The position numbers were made by a program, and so were the translations under genes. A stretch of DNA of 59,120 bases, taken from NCBI GenBank assembly GCA_015061845.1, contig SUVT01000006.1, forward strand, positions 1-59,120, in the 5' to 3' direction. The notes beneath the pieces are model-generated. The model did not search any database and was not told where the DNA came from. It worked only from the letters and a program-made list of their open reading frames with translations. The stretch comes from Lentisphaerota bacterium. Lineage in GTDB: Bacteria > Verrucomicrobiota > Lentisphaeria > Victivallales > UBA1829. Below, in pieces: positions 47,116-54,989 of the stretch (its first letter is position 1; every line of letters starts with the position of its first letter).

Positions 47116-49089
47116 ATGACACCTCCTTTTCATTTTATCAACGCAGATACTGAAGCCGCATTTGATGGAGAGTTTCTCACCCTGAAAAATGCCGGATTTG
47201 TCAGGTTCTGGCGTTTGAACAATGGCTGGAAAACTGTTTATACCGGATTCCGGATGCCGGAAGAATACTCTTTTGAGACTTCCGGCTCGGCTGATTGGGA
47301 AATTACTGCCTGTTCCGGCACTGCAGAGCTGGTTTCGGTGGAGTGCTGCGGCAACTCAAATAAAGTCTGTATAACTTCTGTTTTTCATTATAAAGAATCC
47401 GGAATATTCCTTAAACATGAGATTTCCTGTTATCCCGGTATCTCCGGCATGAGAACGTTGATCAGCCTGAAGCATGAAACGGAAATTCCTGCAATGGAAC
47501 GGTCACCGGAACGCAATGCGATTCCGCAATTTGTTTCCGGTTACTCCGAAACTGTTCCTTTCAAACCGGAAAATTACAAATATCTGGCGTTCGGGTTCAA
47601 TAATGATTCCCAGCACCGCTATTATCTGGATACACCGATCCTTACAGAATCCTGCCGGGAGGCACATCCGGTTCATGGACGGGAATCTGTCGGGAACTGC
47701 AACGGGATCATTTTTGAAGATGCCCAGAAAAACGGATTTATCCTTATAAAAGAATCCCATAAATGTGCAAACAGTCCGGGGATCTCAACCGGAGAGTTTA
47801 TCCTTTTCCATGATAAAGTTGTTTCAACCGGTCTTGGTTTTTCCGATGGTTCTCCCCACTGGCTGGCAGGAAACGATTATCATACGGCGTGGGCAAACTG
47901 GATGATCCCGTTTCAGAATGGAGCGTTCGGAGCGGTTCAGGCATTGAAAGAGTTTGACCGTGCCCGCTATCCGTTCCGTAAAGATCGGGACATGTTTATT
48001 GCCATGAACACATGGGGTTCCCGTGGAGACGGACCTTTGTCCAGATTGGCTGCCGTGGAAGAGAATGTTCTCGCTGAACTGGAAAGCTGTGCTGATCTCG
48101 GAATCGATCTTCTCCAGATAGATGACGGCTGGCAATTTGATCCCGGCACAGCAGATTTTCAGAATTGTGACTGGAAGCCCTCAGAAAAAGGGTTTCCCCA
48201 TGGATGGTCAGCAGTGAAAAAGCGAGCTGCTGAGTTGAATATGCAGCTTGGATTGTGGGCTCCGCCTGACTTTATTACGGCAGAACAGCTCCTGAAAAAT
48301 ATCCGTGACGGCGGTTTTCGCAGGATCAAGCTGGATTTTCTCAATTTCTCCAAACGGAAACAGCTGGATGAAACTCTTGCTTTTGCAAAAACTATCGTTG
48401 ACGGAGCGGAAGATCCGGTCGGGATCAATTGGGACATCACAGAAGTCTGTCCCAGAATGGGCTTTTATTTCGGGCGGGAGTATGGAAATATCTTTCTCCA
48501 GAATTGCGAAAATTCCCCACCGGGTGCAACGTTCAAAGAGTTTATCGCCTATGATCCGGAAGTGACCTTGAACCAGACTTGGCTGCTCAGTAAATATTTC
48601 AACTTAAATCAGGTTCAGATCACCATTCAGAGAGTTGCAGAATCAGCCAGAGCAAACGGTTATTCTCAGGATTATGCCTGCGGGATTGCGCTGATGGGAA
48701 ATCCTCTCTTCTTTCTGGAAACACGCCGTTTTACAGAGGAGGAACGGAAACTTGTGAAAGATGTCATTTCCGTTTACAAACAGCATCGGGAGAAAATTCT
48801 TTCCGGGTATGTTTATCCCATTGGTTATCAACCGGATGGAACAGTATGGACAGGTTTGCAATGTATCTGTTCCGCACAGGATGGATATCTGACAGTATTC
48901 CGGGAAAAGAATTCTGCTGAAGATCATTTTGATTTTGAACTGAAGAACGTTCCTGCAGGAAAACAGCTTCGTCTGACGGGACTTTATCGGGGAAAAGATT
49001 CTCTTCTTGTTCCGGACGGGGATGGCAAATATTGTTTCAGCGGACTTGACCGCGGAAGTTGGGCATTTTACCGTTATGAGGTGGTTTGA
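47116..49089 (+). CDS. GH36-family alpha-galactosidase-like glycosidase
   Basis: 657-aa cytoplasmic glycosidase of clan GH-D. After a beta-sandwich N-terminus, the barrel has FIAMNTWGSRGDGPLS, the hallmark DLLQIDDGWQ, MQLGLWAPPDFI, and FRRIKLDFLNFS, in which the Asp is the likely nucleophile (the GH36 KxD motif). It ends in a small C-terminal beta domain (FRYE-like AFYRYEVV). It should release alpha-linked galactose or GalNAc. The gene is the second in an operon with the unknown 46144 protein, followed directly by a regulator whose start lies 2 bp after this stop. Family members also include raffinose synthases; the motif set favours hydrolysis. Confidence 0.8.
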   Translation: MTPPFHFINADTEAAFDGEFLTLKNAGFVRFWRLNNGWKTVYTGFRMPEEYSFETSGSADWEITACSGTAELVSVECCGNSNKVCITSVFHYKESGIFLKHEISCYPGISGMRTLISLKHETEIPAMERSPERNAIPQFVSGYSETVPFKPENYKYLAFGFNNDSQHRYYLDTPILTESCREAHPVHGRESVGNCNGIIFEDAQKNGFILIKESHKCANSPGISTGEFILFHDKVVSTGLGFSDGSPHWLAGNDYHTAWANWMIPFQNGAFGAVQALKEFDRARYPFRKDRDMFIAMNTWGSRGDGPLSRLAAVEENVLAELESCADLGIDLLQIDDGWQFDPGTADFQNCDWKPSEKGFPHGWSAVKKRAAELNMQLGLWAPPDFITAEQLLKNIRDGGFRRIKLDFLNFSKRKQLDETLAFAKTIVDGAEDPVGINWDITEVCPRMGFYFGREYGNIFLQNCENSPPGATFKEFIAYDPEVTLNQTWLLSKYFNLNQVQITIQRVAESARANGYSQDYACGIALMGNPLFFLETRRFTEEERKLVKDVISVYKQHREKILSGYVYPIGYQPDGTVWTGLQCICSAQDGYLTVFREKNSAEDHFDFELKNVPAGKQLRLTGLYRGKDSLLVPDGDGKYCFSGLDRGSWAFYRYEVV

Positions 49090-49091
49090 AT

Positions 49092-50147
49092 ATGACGCAT
49101 CATGAAAAAATCCGGAAAGAATTGCTGGAGCAGATTTCTGCCATGCGTCCGGGGGAACGGATCCCGAACGAATTGCATTTAGCTGAATTTTTCGGTGTTT
49201 CCCGGATGACCGTCAACAAGGTTATCACGGAACTTGCGAAAGAAGGTTTTCTGAACCGGAAACGCGGGCTCGGGTCTTTTGTTGCCCGGAAGAAAACATC
49301 CCGGCAGATCGTCACGATCCTGCTGCCCTGTGCAATGAACTTACCTGCAGAATTACAAAATATTATTTCCGGAGCCGCTGAAACAGCCCGGAAAATGGGG
49401 ATCGGGATCGAACTGATCGCTGTTTCTCCGGATAACTCCAAAGATCATATTGACTTTTCTGCAATAGAACATCTCTCTGAAGAAAGCCTTGTTGTCGCAG
49501 TCAGCAACTGGTTTTACAGGATTTTTCCGTTTCTCCGGGAACGGAACTGCAGGACTTTGCTGATTGACAGACAGTTGCTTCAATTTACGCCTGAAGATGA
49601 CTCTATCAGAGATTTTCAGATCCTTGACTGCAATGTTCAGGAGATGGTGCATAATGCTTTCCAGCGGCTTTATGATTCCGGCTGCCGTAGAATTGCTTTT
49701 TGCGGTATAAAACCGGTTTTACAATCCATTACATGTCATTTCTATGAATTGGAACTGGAACAGAGAAAAATGAGCGGATGCCTTCTGGCTATGGAGAACG
49801 GAAAATTCCGATTGACAGCAGAAGAACTGGATTCAATAAGACGGTTTAACGCCGATGGCTTGATTTATGATGCAAGTTATGTCCGCTCTCTTTCCGGATC
49901 AGATTTCCGGAGTATCATCAATATCCCGGAAAACTTGAAATGTGAAGTTGTAAGATTCAATCCGCAAATGAATTTTCTGGATAAAACGCCATCAGCCGGA
50001 ATGATCGATGGTTTCAAAGTCGGTGAAAATGCCGTCCGTATGCTGCTGGATCCGGAAAAACCAATGTACCGGTTGCTCTCTCCGGAGTATATCCCGGAAT
50101 CTGATTCTGCAAAACTGAAACAAAATATTCAATTTGAACTGTTATAA
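49092..50147 (+). CDS. GntR-type DNA-binding/LacI-type sensor hybrid regulator
   Basis: 351-aa transcription factor. Residues 1-70 form a GntR winged helix (MRPGERIPNELHLAEFFGVS, TVNKVITELAKEGFLNRKRG). The rest resembles a periplasmic-binding-protein/LacI sensor (TILLPCAMNLPAELQNIISG, LIDRQ, CRRIAFCGIKP), an AraR-like architecture. I choose the ATG at 49092 (AGGTGG 6 bp upstream) over a TTG at 49086. It probably senses the sugar released by the upstream alpha-galactosidase and represses the operon, perhaps through the palindrome at 46106-46119. The C-terminal domain is short of several LacI landmarks, so its ligand is open. Confidence 0.85.
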   Translation: MTHHEKIRKELLEQISAMRPGERIPNELHLAEFFGVSRMTVNKVITELAKEGFLNRKRGLGSFVARKKTSRQIVTILLPCAMNLPAELQNIISGAAETARKMGIGIELIAVSPDNSKDHIDFSAIEHLSEESLVVAVSNWFYRIFPFLRERNCRTLLIDRQLLQFTPEDDSIRDFQILDCNVQEMVHNAFQRLYDSGCRRIAFCGIKPVLQSITCHFYELELEQRKMSGCLLAMENGKFRLTAEELDSIRRFNADGLIYDASYVRSLSGSDFRSIINIPENLKCEVVRFNPQMNFLDKTPSAGMIDGFKVGENAVRMLLDPEKPMYRLLSPEYIPESDSAKLKQNIQFELL

Positions 50148-50160
50148 AGGAGGTATCATT

Positions 50161-53154
50161 ATGAAACCACAAGTTTTTCTGTTCTCATTATTGAGTGCAG
50201 CCCTTGTCACTGCCGCAGATTATGTCCTGCCGGTTTCTGACAAATGGAAAAGTTATGACATCATTCAGGAAAGCACACCGGATGCTGTCAGGCTCAGAGT
50301 GAAAACCAACAAAAACAAATTCTGGGGACACATTGCACATTCTTTTCCGAAAGTGACAGCAGACCAGTATCTGCAGGTGGTCGTTGGTGAAATGGAATCC
50401 GCAACAGCTAACCCGCAATGCGGGAACGCCAGCAGAAACGGCGGCGCATTCGGGCGGCTTTATACAGGTTACAACACCTTCAAAATGCCGAATCATGCGT
50501 TGAACAGAAACGGCTTCGTGCTGACTCTTGCGCTGAACGGGATCCGTAACGCAGATGTCGGACCCTGGTGTGATTTCAAGGAAGTCCGGGCGACAAAAAC
50601 GCCCCTGAATGCACCAGTTGTCACGTTGCTTGAGGGTGATACTGTCAAGGTCGGCAGCAAACTGAAAATCCAGTTGAGACTGGCAAAAGATCTTGCGATC
50701 ACTCCGGAAGTCAGATTTTCCCTCAATCCGAAATTTCTGCCTTACCAGTTCAATAAAGATTCGTCGATCAAGCTGAAAAAAGTTGCGCCTGCCACCTACG
50801 AAGCGACTTTTACTGTCGATAAAAATGCCATTTCTTTCAGCTCTTCCAAAACGAAAAAGTATGAGATTTACGCCTCTGCCAAGATCAATCTGACGAACTG
50901 CTATTACAAGCTCCCCTACCCTGTGGAAATTTCAACTGGAAACCTGCTTGATGAGTCAGTCCTTGATGCCGCAAACAATCAGGTCCGCGATGACCGGAAG
51001 CTCTGGCTGGAACGTTCCAAAGGCATCAACCTCATCCTGAACCGGAAACTGCTCTATGCACCGAAACCGGAATATGTTCATACCCGGAAAGGTGATACCG
51101 ATCCCTCAGACCTGACAAACGGAAAACTTTCCCCCAGAACCGATGACAGAGTCTGGTTTGAAAAAAGTTCTGTCGGTTGGTACAATACCGGGAATGATAT
51201 TTACATCCGCATGGATCTTGGAAAAGTTCAGTCGGTGGATAAACTCGTGATCCGTCTGCTGGGCGGAACGAATGGAAACTTCAAGTTCCCGAAGCAGTTC
51301 CAGGCATTTGTCTCAAAAGACGGTAAAATTTACCATCAGGCAGCTTCCATGGAAAAACTTGCACCGAACGAACAGGATCAGTGTGACTGGAAAAACTACT
51401 ATTATCTTCCCGAAGATGCCGAACATCCGAACACCCGCTGCTATCCCTTTGAAATCGGCGTCAATGCTGATGCACGGTTTGTTATCCTTAATATCAAAGG
51501 TACGACAGGAGCCGTTTTCTCTGATGAAATGGTCTGTCTGAAAGCGGAGAAAAAATCTGCCGGATTCAACAATGCTTATCAGAATCCCGGCATTGAAATT
51601 CCCATGTCCGGGTTGATCATCCGTCCGCGGCTTCAGGAAATCGTTCTGCTGAACGGTATCGCTGCAGCTCAGTGGTTGAGAGTCGTTGATATGCGGACAG
51701 CTGAAAACTTCCATAAAGATATTGATTATGTTCTGGAAGTTCCCCAAGGCGTGACCGTTTACAATGCCAAAGGACAGCCCTACCCTGCAAGCACGAAGTA
51801 TGTTCTTCCCTTGAATAAGATCAGTAAGCCCGGACAGAGGATCCATCATCCGTTTTTCTTCATCAAAGCCAATGGCAATGTGAACGGAAAAATCACCATC
51901 TATGCCCGTTCCGGCGGTGTCGACCAGTTCAAAACAACTCTTCCGCTCCGGACAGTTACAGTGCCTGAAGTCAAACCGTTCAAACGTCTGCAGCTCAGTC
52001 TTGCATGGCTTTCCGATGCCGTGATCCCCATGTGGCCCGACTACTTCAATGTCTGGCGGAAACTCGGATTCAATATCGTGACAATGTTCCCCAGAAACTG
52101 GACAAACAAAAATATGATGGCTCATCGTATCAAATTGATGGAACAGACCAGAGCTGCCGGTTATCCCATCATCATGAACGATTCCCCCTATCATGAAATG
52201 CACCGGCATGTCAAGAAACATCCGGAAATCAACTGTACGATTCCCGGACAGAAAACTCTTACCCTCTGTCCCTCCTACCGCGGACCACTGTTCAAACAGG
52301 AGATGGAACGGATCAAGAAAAACGTGATCCTGACCAAGCCGGATTATGTCTACTGGGATATTGAAACATGGACAAGAGCCCACAGCACAGCTCCCCATTG
52401 CACCCGCTGTCAGGAAGGGATGAAACGCACCGGGCTGAGTGTCAATGATTATCTTCTCAAAATGGGCGATGAAACCAATGCGGCTCTGAAAAAAGCTGTC
52501 GTTGACGGCGCAAAAGAAGCGGGTATTCCTGTGCCGAAAATCGGTTCTTATGCCAGAGAAGCATTCAAGAGATTCTATTACATCGAAGATTGGAAAACTT
52601 CTTATCCGGCATATTTTGATCAGGCTCAGCCCAGTCTGTACGTCGTCGGTCGTGCTGTCGATGTTCACCACAGAATCCTTGCCAACTACAAGCTGATGAA
52701 AAATAAAGATATCATGCCCTACCTTACAGCTGGGACCTATGGTGAATTTGAACCCCACAAAGTGGAGCAGATGGTTCTGGAAGCTCTCGTCAACGGCGCA
52801 GGCGGAATCACCTACTTTGACTTCAACAGCTTCGACACGCCTCTGGATTTTTACTATCATGCAAAAGCGATGGCAGCAATTCAGGATCATGAAGACCTGA
52901 TCCTTGACGGAATTCCGCAGGATATCACCGGAAGCAATAAGAAGATGGTCTACTCTATTACGGTCAAAGGTAATGAAGCAATTCTTCTGATCGGGAACTA
53001 CGACCGTGCAAATCCGGAAACGACAGTAAAACTTCCCTTTGCACCTTCTGTCATGAAAGATCTGAGAGAAAAGAAAGATCTCAAACCGCAGGGACAAAAC
53101 CTGAAACTGAATGTTCCCCGTGGTGATATCCGTTTGATCTACTTGAAAAAGTGA
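50161..53154 (+). CDS. Large secreted protein with F5/8C-like domain and TIM-barrel-like domain
   Basis: 997-aa exported protein. The start at 50161 has a perfect AAAGGAGG ahead, and MKPQVFLFSLLSAALVTAAD is a Sec signal peptide. Residues about 310-470 resemble a discoidin/F5/8C carbohydrate-binding domain (RMDLGKVQSVDKLVIRLLGG, FQAFVSKDGKIYHQAASM, ARFVILNIKGTTGAVFSDE). After a linker, residues 610-950 look like a TIM barrel: LQLSLAWLSDAVIPMWPDYF, LGFNIVTMFPRNW, KPDYVYWDIETWTRAHSTAP with candidate Asp/Glu, AHSTAPHCTRCQEG, and AGGITYFDFNSFDTPLDFYY. I do not recognise the catalytic family. It is the last gene of the operon, ahead of a strong terminator, and is probably the extracellular glycan-cutting partner of the cytoplasmic alpha-galactosidase. 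Confidence 0.65.
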   Translation: MKPQVFLFSLLSAALVTAADYVLPVSDKWKSYDIIQESTPDAVRLRVKTNKNKFWGHIAHSFPKVTADQYLQVVVGEMESATANPQCGNASRNGGAFGRLYTGYNTFKMPNHALNRNGFVLTLALNGIRNADVGPWCDFKEVRATKTPLNAPVVTLLEGDTVKVGSKLKIQLRLAKDLAITPEVRFSLNPKFLPYQFNKDSSIKLKKVAPATYEATFTVDKNAISFSSSKTKKYEIYASAKINLTNCYYKLPYPVEISTGNLLDESVLDAANNQVRDDRKLWLERSKGINLILNRKLLYAPKPEYVHTRKGDTDPSDLTNGKLSPRTDDRVWFEKSSVGWYNTGNDIYIRMDLGKVQSVDKLVIRLLGGTNGNFKFPKQFQAFVSKDGKIYHQAASMEKLAPNEQDQCDWKNYYYLPEDAEHPNTRCYPFEIGVNADARFVILNIKGTTGAVFSDEMVCLKAEKKSAGFNNAYQNPGIEIPMSGLIIRPRLQEIVLLNGIAAAQWLRVVDMRTAENFHKDIDYVLEVPQGVTVYNAKGQPYPASTKYVLPLNKISKPGQRIHHPFFFIKANGNVNGKITIYARSGGVDQFKTTLPLRTVTVPEVKPFKRLQLSLAWLSDAVIPMWPDYFNVWRKLGFNIVTMFPRNWTNKNMMAHRIKLMEQTRAAGYPIIMNDSPYHEMHRHVKKHPEINCTIPGQKTLTLCPSYRGPLFKQEMERIKKNVILTKPDYVYWDIETWTRAHSTAPHCTRCQEGMKRTGLSVNDYLLKMGDETNAALKKAVVDGAKEAGIPVPKIGSYAREAFKRFYYIEDWKTSYPAYFDQAQPSLYVVGRAVDVHHRILANYKLMKNKDIMPYLTAGTYGEFEPHKVEQMVLEALVNGAGGITYFDFNSFDTPLDFYYHAKAMAAIQDHEDLILDGIPQDITGSNKKMVYSITVKGNEAILLIGNYDRANPETTVKLPFAPSVMKDLREKKDLKPQGQNLKLNVPRGDIRLIYLKK

Positions 53155-53182
53155 TCAAGCAATAGTACTGATCAAAAGATCA

Positions 53183-53221
53183 AATTATGAGAGACTTCTA
53201 ACGTCTCTCATAATTTTTTTT
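53183..53221 (+). terminator. Terminator of the alpha-galactosidase operon
   Basis: A 13-bp perfect stem (53183-53195 with 53203-53215; core ATGAGAGAC/GTCTCTCAT), 7-base loop and T8 tail. It lies back to back with the minus-strand repeat terminator at 53230-53261. Confidence 0.92.
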
Positions 53222-53277
53222 ACAAAAAAAACACCCCGTCAGCCGAAGCATCAGGGGCGTTGAATGTCGAAACCGAC
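53222..53277 (-). terminator. Repeated terminator, copy A (after SEL1 gene 1)
   Basis: On the minus strand AACGCCCC ... GGGGTGTT closes a hairpin (53230-53261) and is followed by T7. The flanking bases GTCGGTTTCGACATTCAAC match copies B and C. It begins 6 bp after the stop codon. One arm has a G-U pair in place of the A-U of the other copies. Confidence 0.85.
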
Positions 53278-53283
53278 GAATGT

Positions 53284-53865
53284 TTATTTTGAAACATTCA
53301 ATATTTTTAATGTTTCCTGCGCTTGTGCATCTCCTTGATCAGCGGCTTTTCTCAACCAAAACACCGCCTGTGTCAAATCTTTTTGAACACCATAGCCCAA
53401 ATAATAGCAAACGCCTAAATTACATTGCGCTTTGGCATGTCCTTGATCAGCGGCTTTGCGATACCAGAACACCGCCTGTGTCAAATCCTTTTGAACTCCA
53501 TTGCCAATTCTATAGCACTGACCTAAATTATATTGCGCTTGGGCATGTCCTTGATCAGCGGCTTTTCTCCACCAGAACACCGCCTGTGTCAAATCCTTTT
53601 GAACTCCATTGCCAAAATAATAGCAAACGCCTAAATTATATTGCGCTTTTGCATCTCCTTGATCAGCGGCTTTTCTCCACCAGAACACCGCCTGTATCAA
53701 ATCCTTTTGAACTCCTTTGCCAAAATAATAGCACTGACCTAAATTAAATTGCGCTTTTGCATCTCCTTGTTCCGCGGCTTTGCGATATGCAGCAACTTCC
53801 GCAGGGGGGACTGCAAATACACTTGATACGAAAAGAAGTAAAACAAACAGAAAAATCTTTTTCAT
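53284..53865 (-). CDS. SEL1-repeat exported protein 1
   Basis: 193-aa protein with a Sec signal peptide (MKKIFLFVLLLFVSSVFA) followed by four full 36-residue SEL1-like repeats and one partial repeat. The consensus unit is GDAKAQYNLGVCYYFGNG followed by VQKDLTQAVFWYRKAADQ. Such solenoids act as scaffolds for protein-protein contacts, often in the periplasm or at the surface. The start is set at 53865 since GGGAGG lies 8 bp ahead. The units are also near-identical in DNA, repeating every 108 bp, which shows recent expansion. It is a tandem copy of the gene at 54027-54824, with shared flanks and terminator. Confidence 0.9.
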   Translation of the reverse strand: MKKIFLFVLLLFVSSVFAVPPAEVAAYRKAAEQGDAKAQFNLGQCYYFGKGVQKDLIQAVFWWRKAADQGDAKAQYNLGVCYYFGNGVQKDLTQAVFWWRKAADQGHAQAQYNLGQCYRIGNGVQKDLTQAVFWYRKAADQGHAKAQCNLGVCYYLGYGVQKDLTQAVFWLRKAADQGDAQAQETLKILNVSK

Positions 53866-53917
53866 AGATAGACCTCCCATCTTTTTTTGATTGCTGTATA
53901 AAATATTTCCGGCTTAT

Positions 53918-53946
53918 AATTTACAGCAGAAAATGAAAAAAATCAA
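53918..53946 (-). promoter_or_regulatory. Promoter of SEL1 gene 1
   Basis: On the minus strand TTGATT (53941-53946), 17 bp, TAAATT (53918-53923). Confidence 0.55.
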
Positions 53947-53963
53947 TAGAACTTGACATTTTT

Positions 53964-54020
53964 TCAAAAAAAACACCCCATCAGCCGAAGCATCAGGGGT
54001 GTTGAATGTCGAAAACCGAC
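53964..54020 (-). terminator. Repeated terminator, copy B (after SEL1 gene 2)
   Basis: AACACCCC (53972-53979) pairs with GGGGTGTT (53996-54003), with a T-rich tail on the minus strand. Same flank and same 6-bp distance to the stop as copies A and C; it has one extra A in the GTCGAAAACCGAC flank. Confidence 0.85.
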
Positions 54021-54026
54021 AAATAT

Positions 54027-54824
54027 TTATTGTGAAACTTTTAATTTCTTTAATGCTTCACGTGCTTTAGGATGTCCTTGATTCGCGGCTTTGCGATACC
54101 AGAACACCGCCTGTGTTAAATCCTTTTGAACACCATAGCCCCAATTATAGCAAAAACCTAAATTATTTTGCGCATTTGCAGATCCTTGATCAGCGGCTTT
54201 GCGATACCAGAACACCGCCTGTTTCAAATCCTTTTGAACTCCATTGCCCCAATAATAGCAAACACCTAAATTACATTGCGCCGCTGCATCTCCTTGATCA
54301 GCGGCTTTGCGATACCAGAATACCGCCTGTGTCAAATCCTTTTGAACTCCCTTGGCATTATAATAGCAAACACCTAAATTATGTTGTGCATCTGCAGATC
54401 CTTGATTCGCGGCTTTGCGATACCAGAACACCGCCTGTGTGAAATCCTTTTGAACTCCATAGCCGTTCTCATAGCAAACACCTAAATTATATTGAGCTTT
54501 TGCATCTCCTTGTTCAGCGGCTTTGCGATACCAGAACACCGCCTGTTTCAAATCCTTTTGAACTCCATAGCCGAAACTATAGCAAACACCTAAATTATTT
54601 TGCGCTTGTGTATGTCCTTGATCAGCGGCTTTGCGATACCAGAACACCGCCTGTGCCAAATCCTTTTGAACTCCATAGCCGAAACGATAGCAAACACCTA
54701 AACTATTTTGCGCTTTTGCATCTCCTTGTTCAGCGGCTTTGCGATATGCAGCAACTTCCGCAGGGGTAACTGCAAATACGCTTGATACGGCGAGAAGAAA
54801 AACTAACAGAAAAAATCTTTTCAT
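54027..54824 (-). CDS. SEL1-repeat exported protein 2
   Basis: 265-aa tandem paralogue of the neighbouring SEL1 protein, with a signal peptide (MKRFFLLVFLLAVSSVFA), six full SEL1-like 36-residue repeats and a short C-terminal cap (KAREALKKLKVSQ). The consensus (GDAKAQNNLGVCY, VQKDLTQAVFWYRKAA) is shared, but the number of units differs from copy 1 (four), as expected from slippage between 108-bp DNA units. Start at 54824 with GGGAGG 8 bp upstream. It has its own promoter at 54881-54908 and the repeated terminator. Function is probably scaffolding in the envelope; no partner is evident. Confidence 0.9.
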   Translation of the reverse strand: MKRFFLLVFLLAVSSVFAVTPAEVAAYRKAAEQGDAKAQNSLGVCYRFGYGVQKDLAQAVFWYRKAADQGHTQAQNNLGVCYSFGYGVQKDLKQAVFWYRKAAEQGDAKAQYNLGVCYENGYGVQKDFTQAVFWYRKAANQGSADAQHNLGVCYYNAKGVQKDLTQAVFWYRKAADQGDAAAQCNLGVCYYWGNGVQKDLKQAVFWYRKAADQGSANAQNNLGFCYNWGYGVQKDLTQAVFWYRKAANQGHPKAREALKKLKVSQ

Positions 54825-54880
54825 TGATAGACCTCCCATCATCTTTGATTGTTATTCAAAATATTTTCTGGTTTATAAAT

Positions 54881-54908
54881 ATTTTATCACAGAAAAGAAT
54901 AAAGTCAA
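54881..54908 (-). promoter_or_regulatory. Promoter of SEL1 gene 2
   Basis: On the minus strand TTGACT (54903-54908), 16 bp, TAAAAT (54881-54886). Confidence 0.6.
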
Positions 54909-54928
54909 TATGCCTTAGCATATTTTTC

Positions 54929-54983
54929 ACAAAAAAACACCCCATCAGCCGAAGCATCAGGGGTGTTGAATGTCGAAACCGAC
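54929..54983 (-). terminator. Repeated terminator, copy C (after transketolase)
   Basis: AACACCCC (54936-54943) pairs with GGGGTGTT (54960-54967), followed by T-rich sequence on the minus strand. Nearly identical to copies A and B over about 50 bp and also 6 bp from the stop. Confidence 0.88.
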
Positions 54984-54989
54984 AGCAGA

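Larger units (their letters stand above)
36845..51785 (-). other. Right-arm KOPS set: 12 of 14 GGGNAGGG octamers on the minus strand
   Basis: Minus-strand octamers start (plus coordinates) at 36845, 37181, 37358, 37707, 37952, 38053, 38058, 41940, 43137, 44652, 50914 and 51778. Two are in the wrong direction, at 36939 and 37108, both within 450 bp of dif. Density is very high in 36.8-38.1 kb, inside tilS. The set points leftward to dif, the mirror image of the left arm. Confidence 0.7.

Noticed and set aside
53284-54824. Regular repeats resembling a CRISPR array
   Set aside because: The 108-bp period is in frame and codes for SEL1-like repeats with signal peptides; no short repeats with unique spacers.
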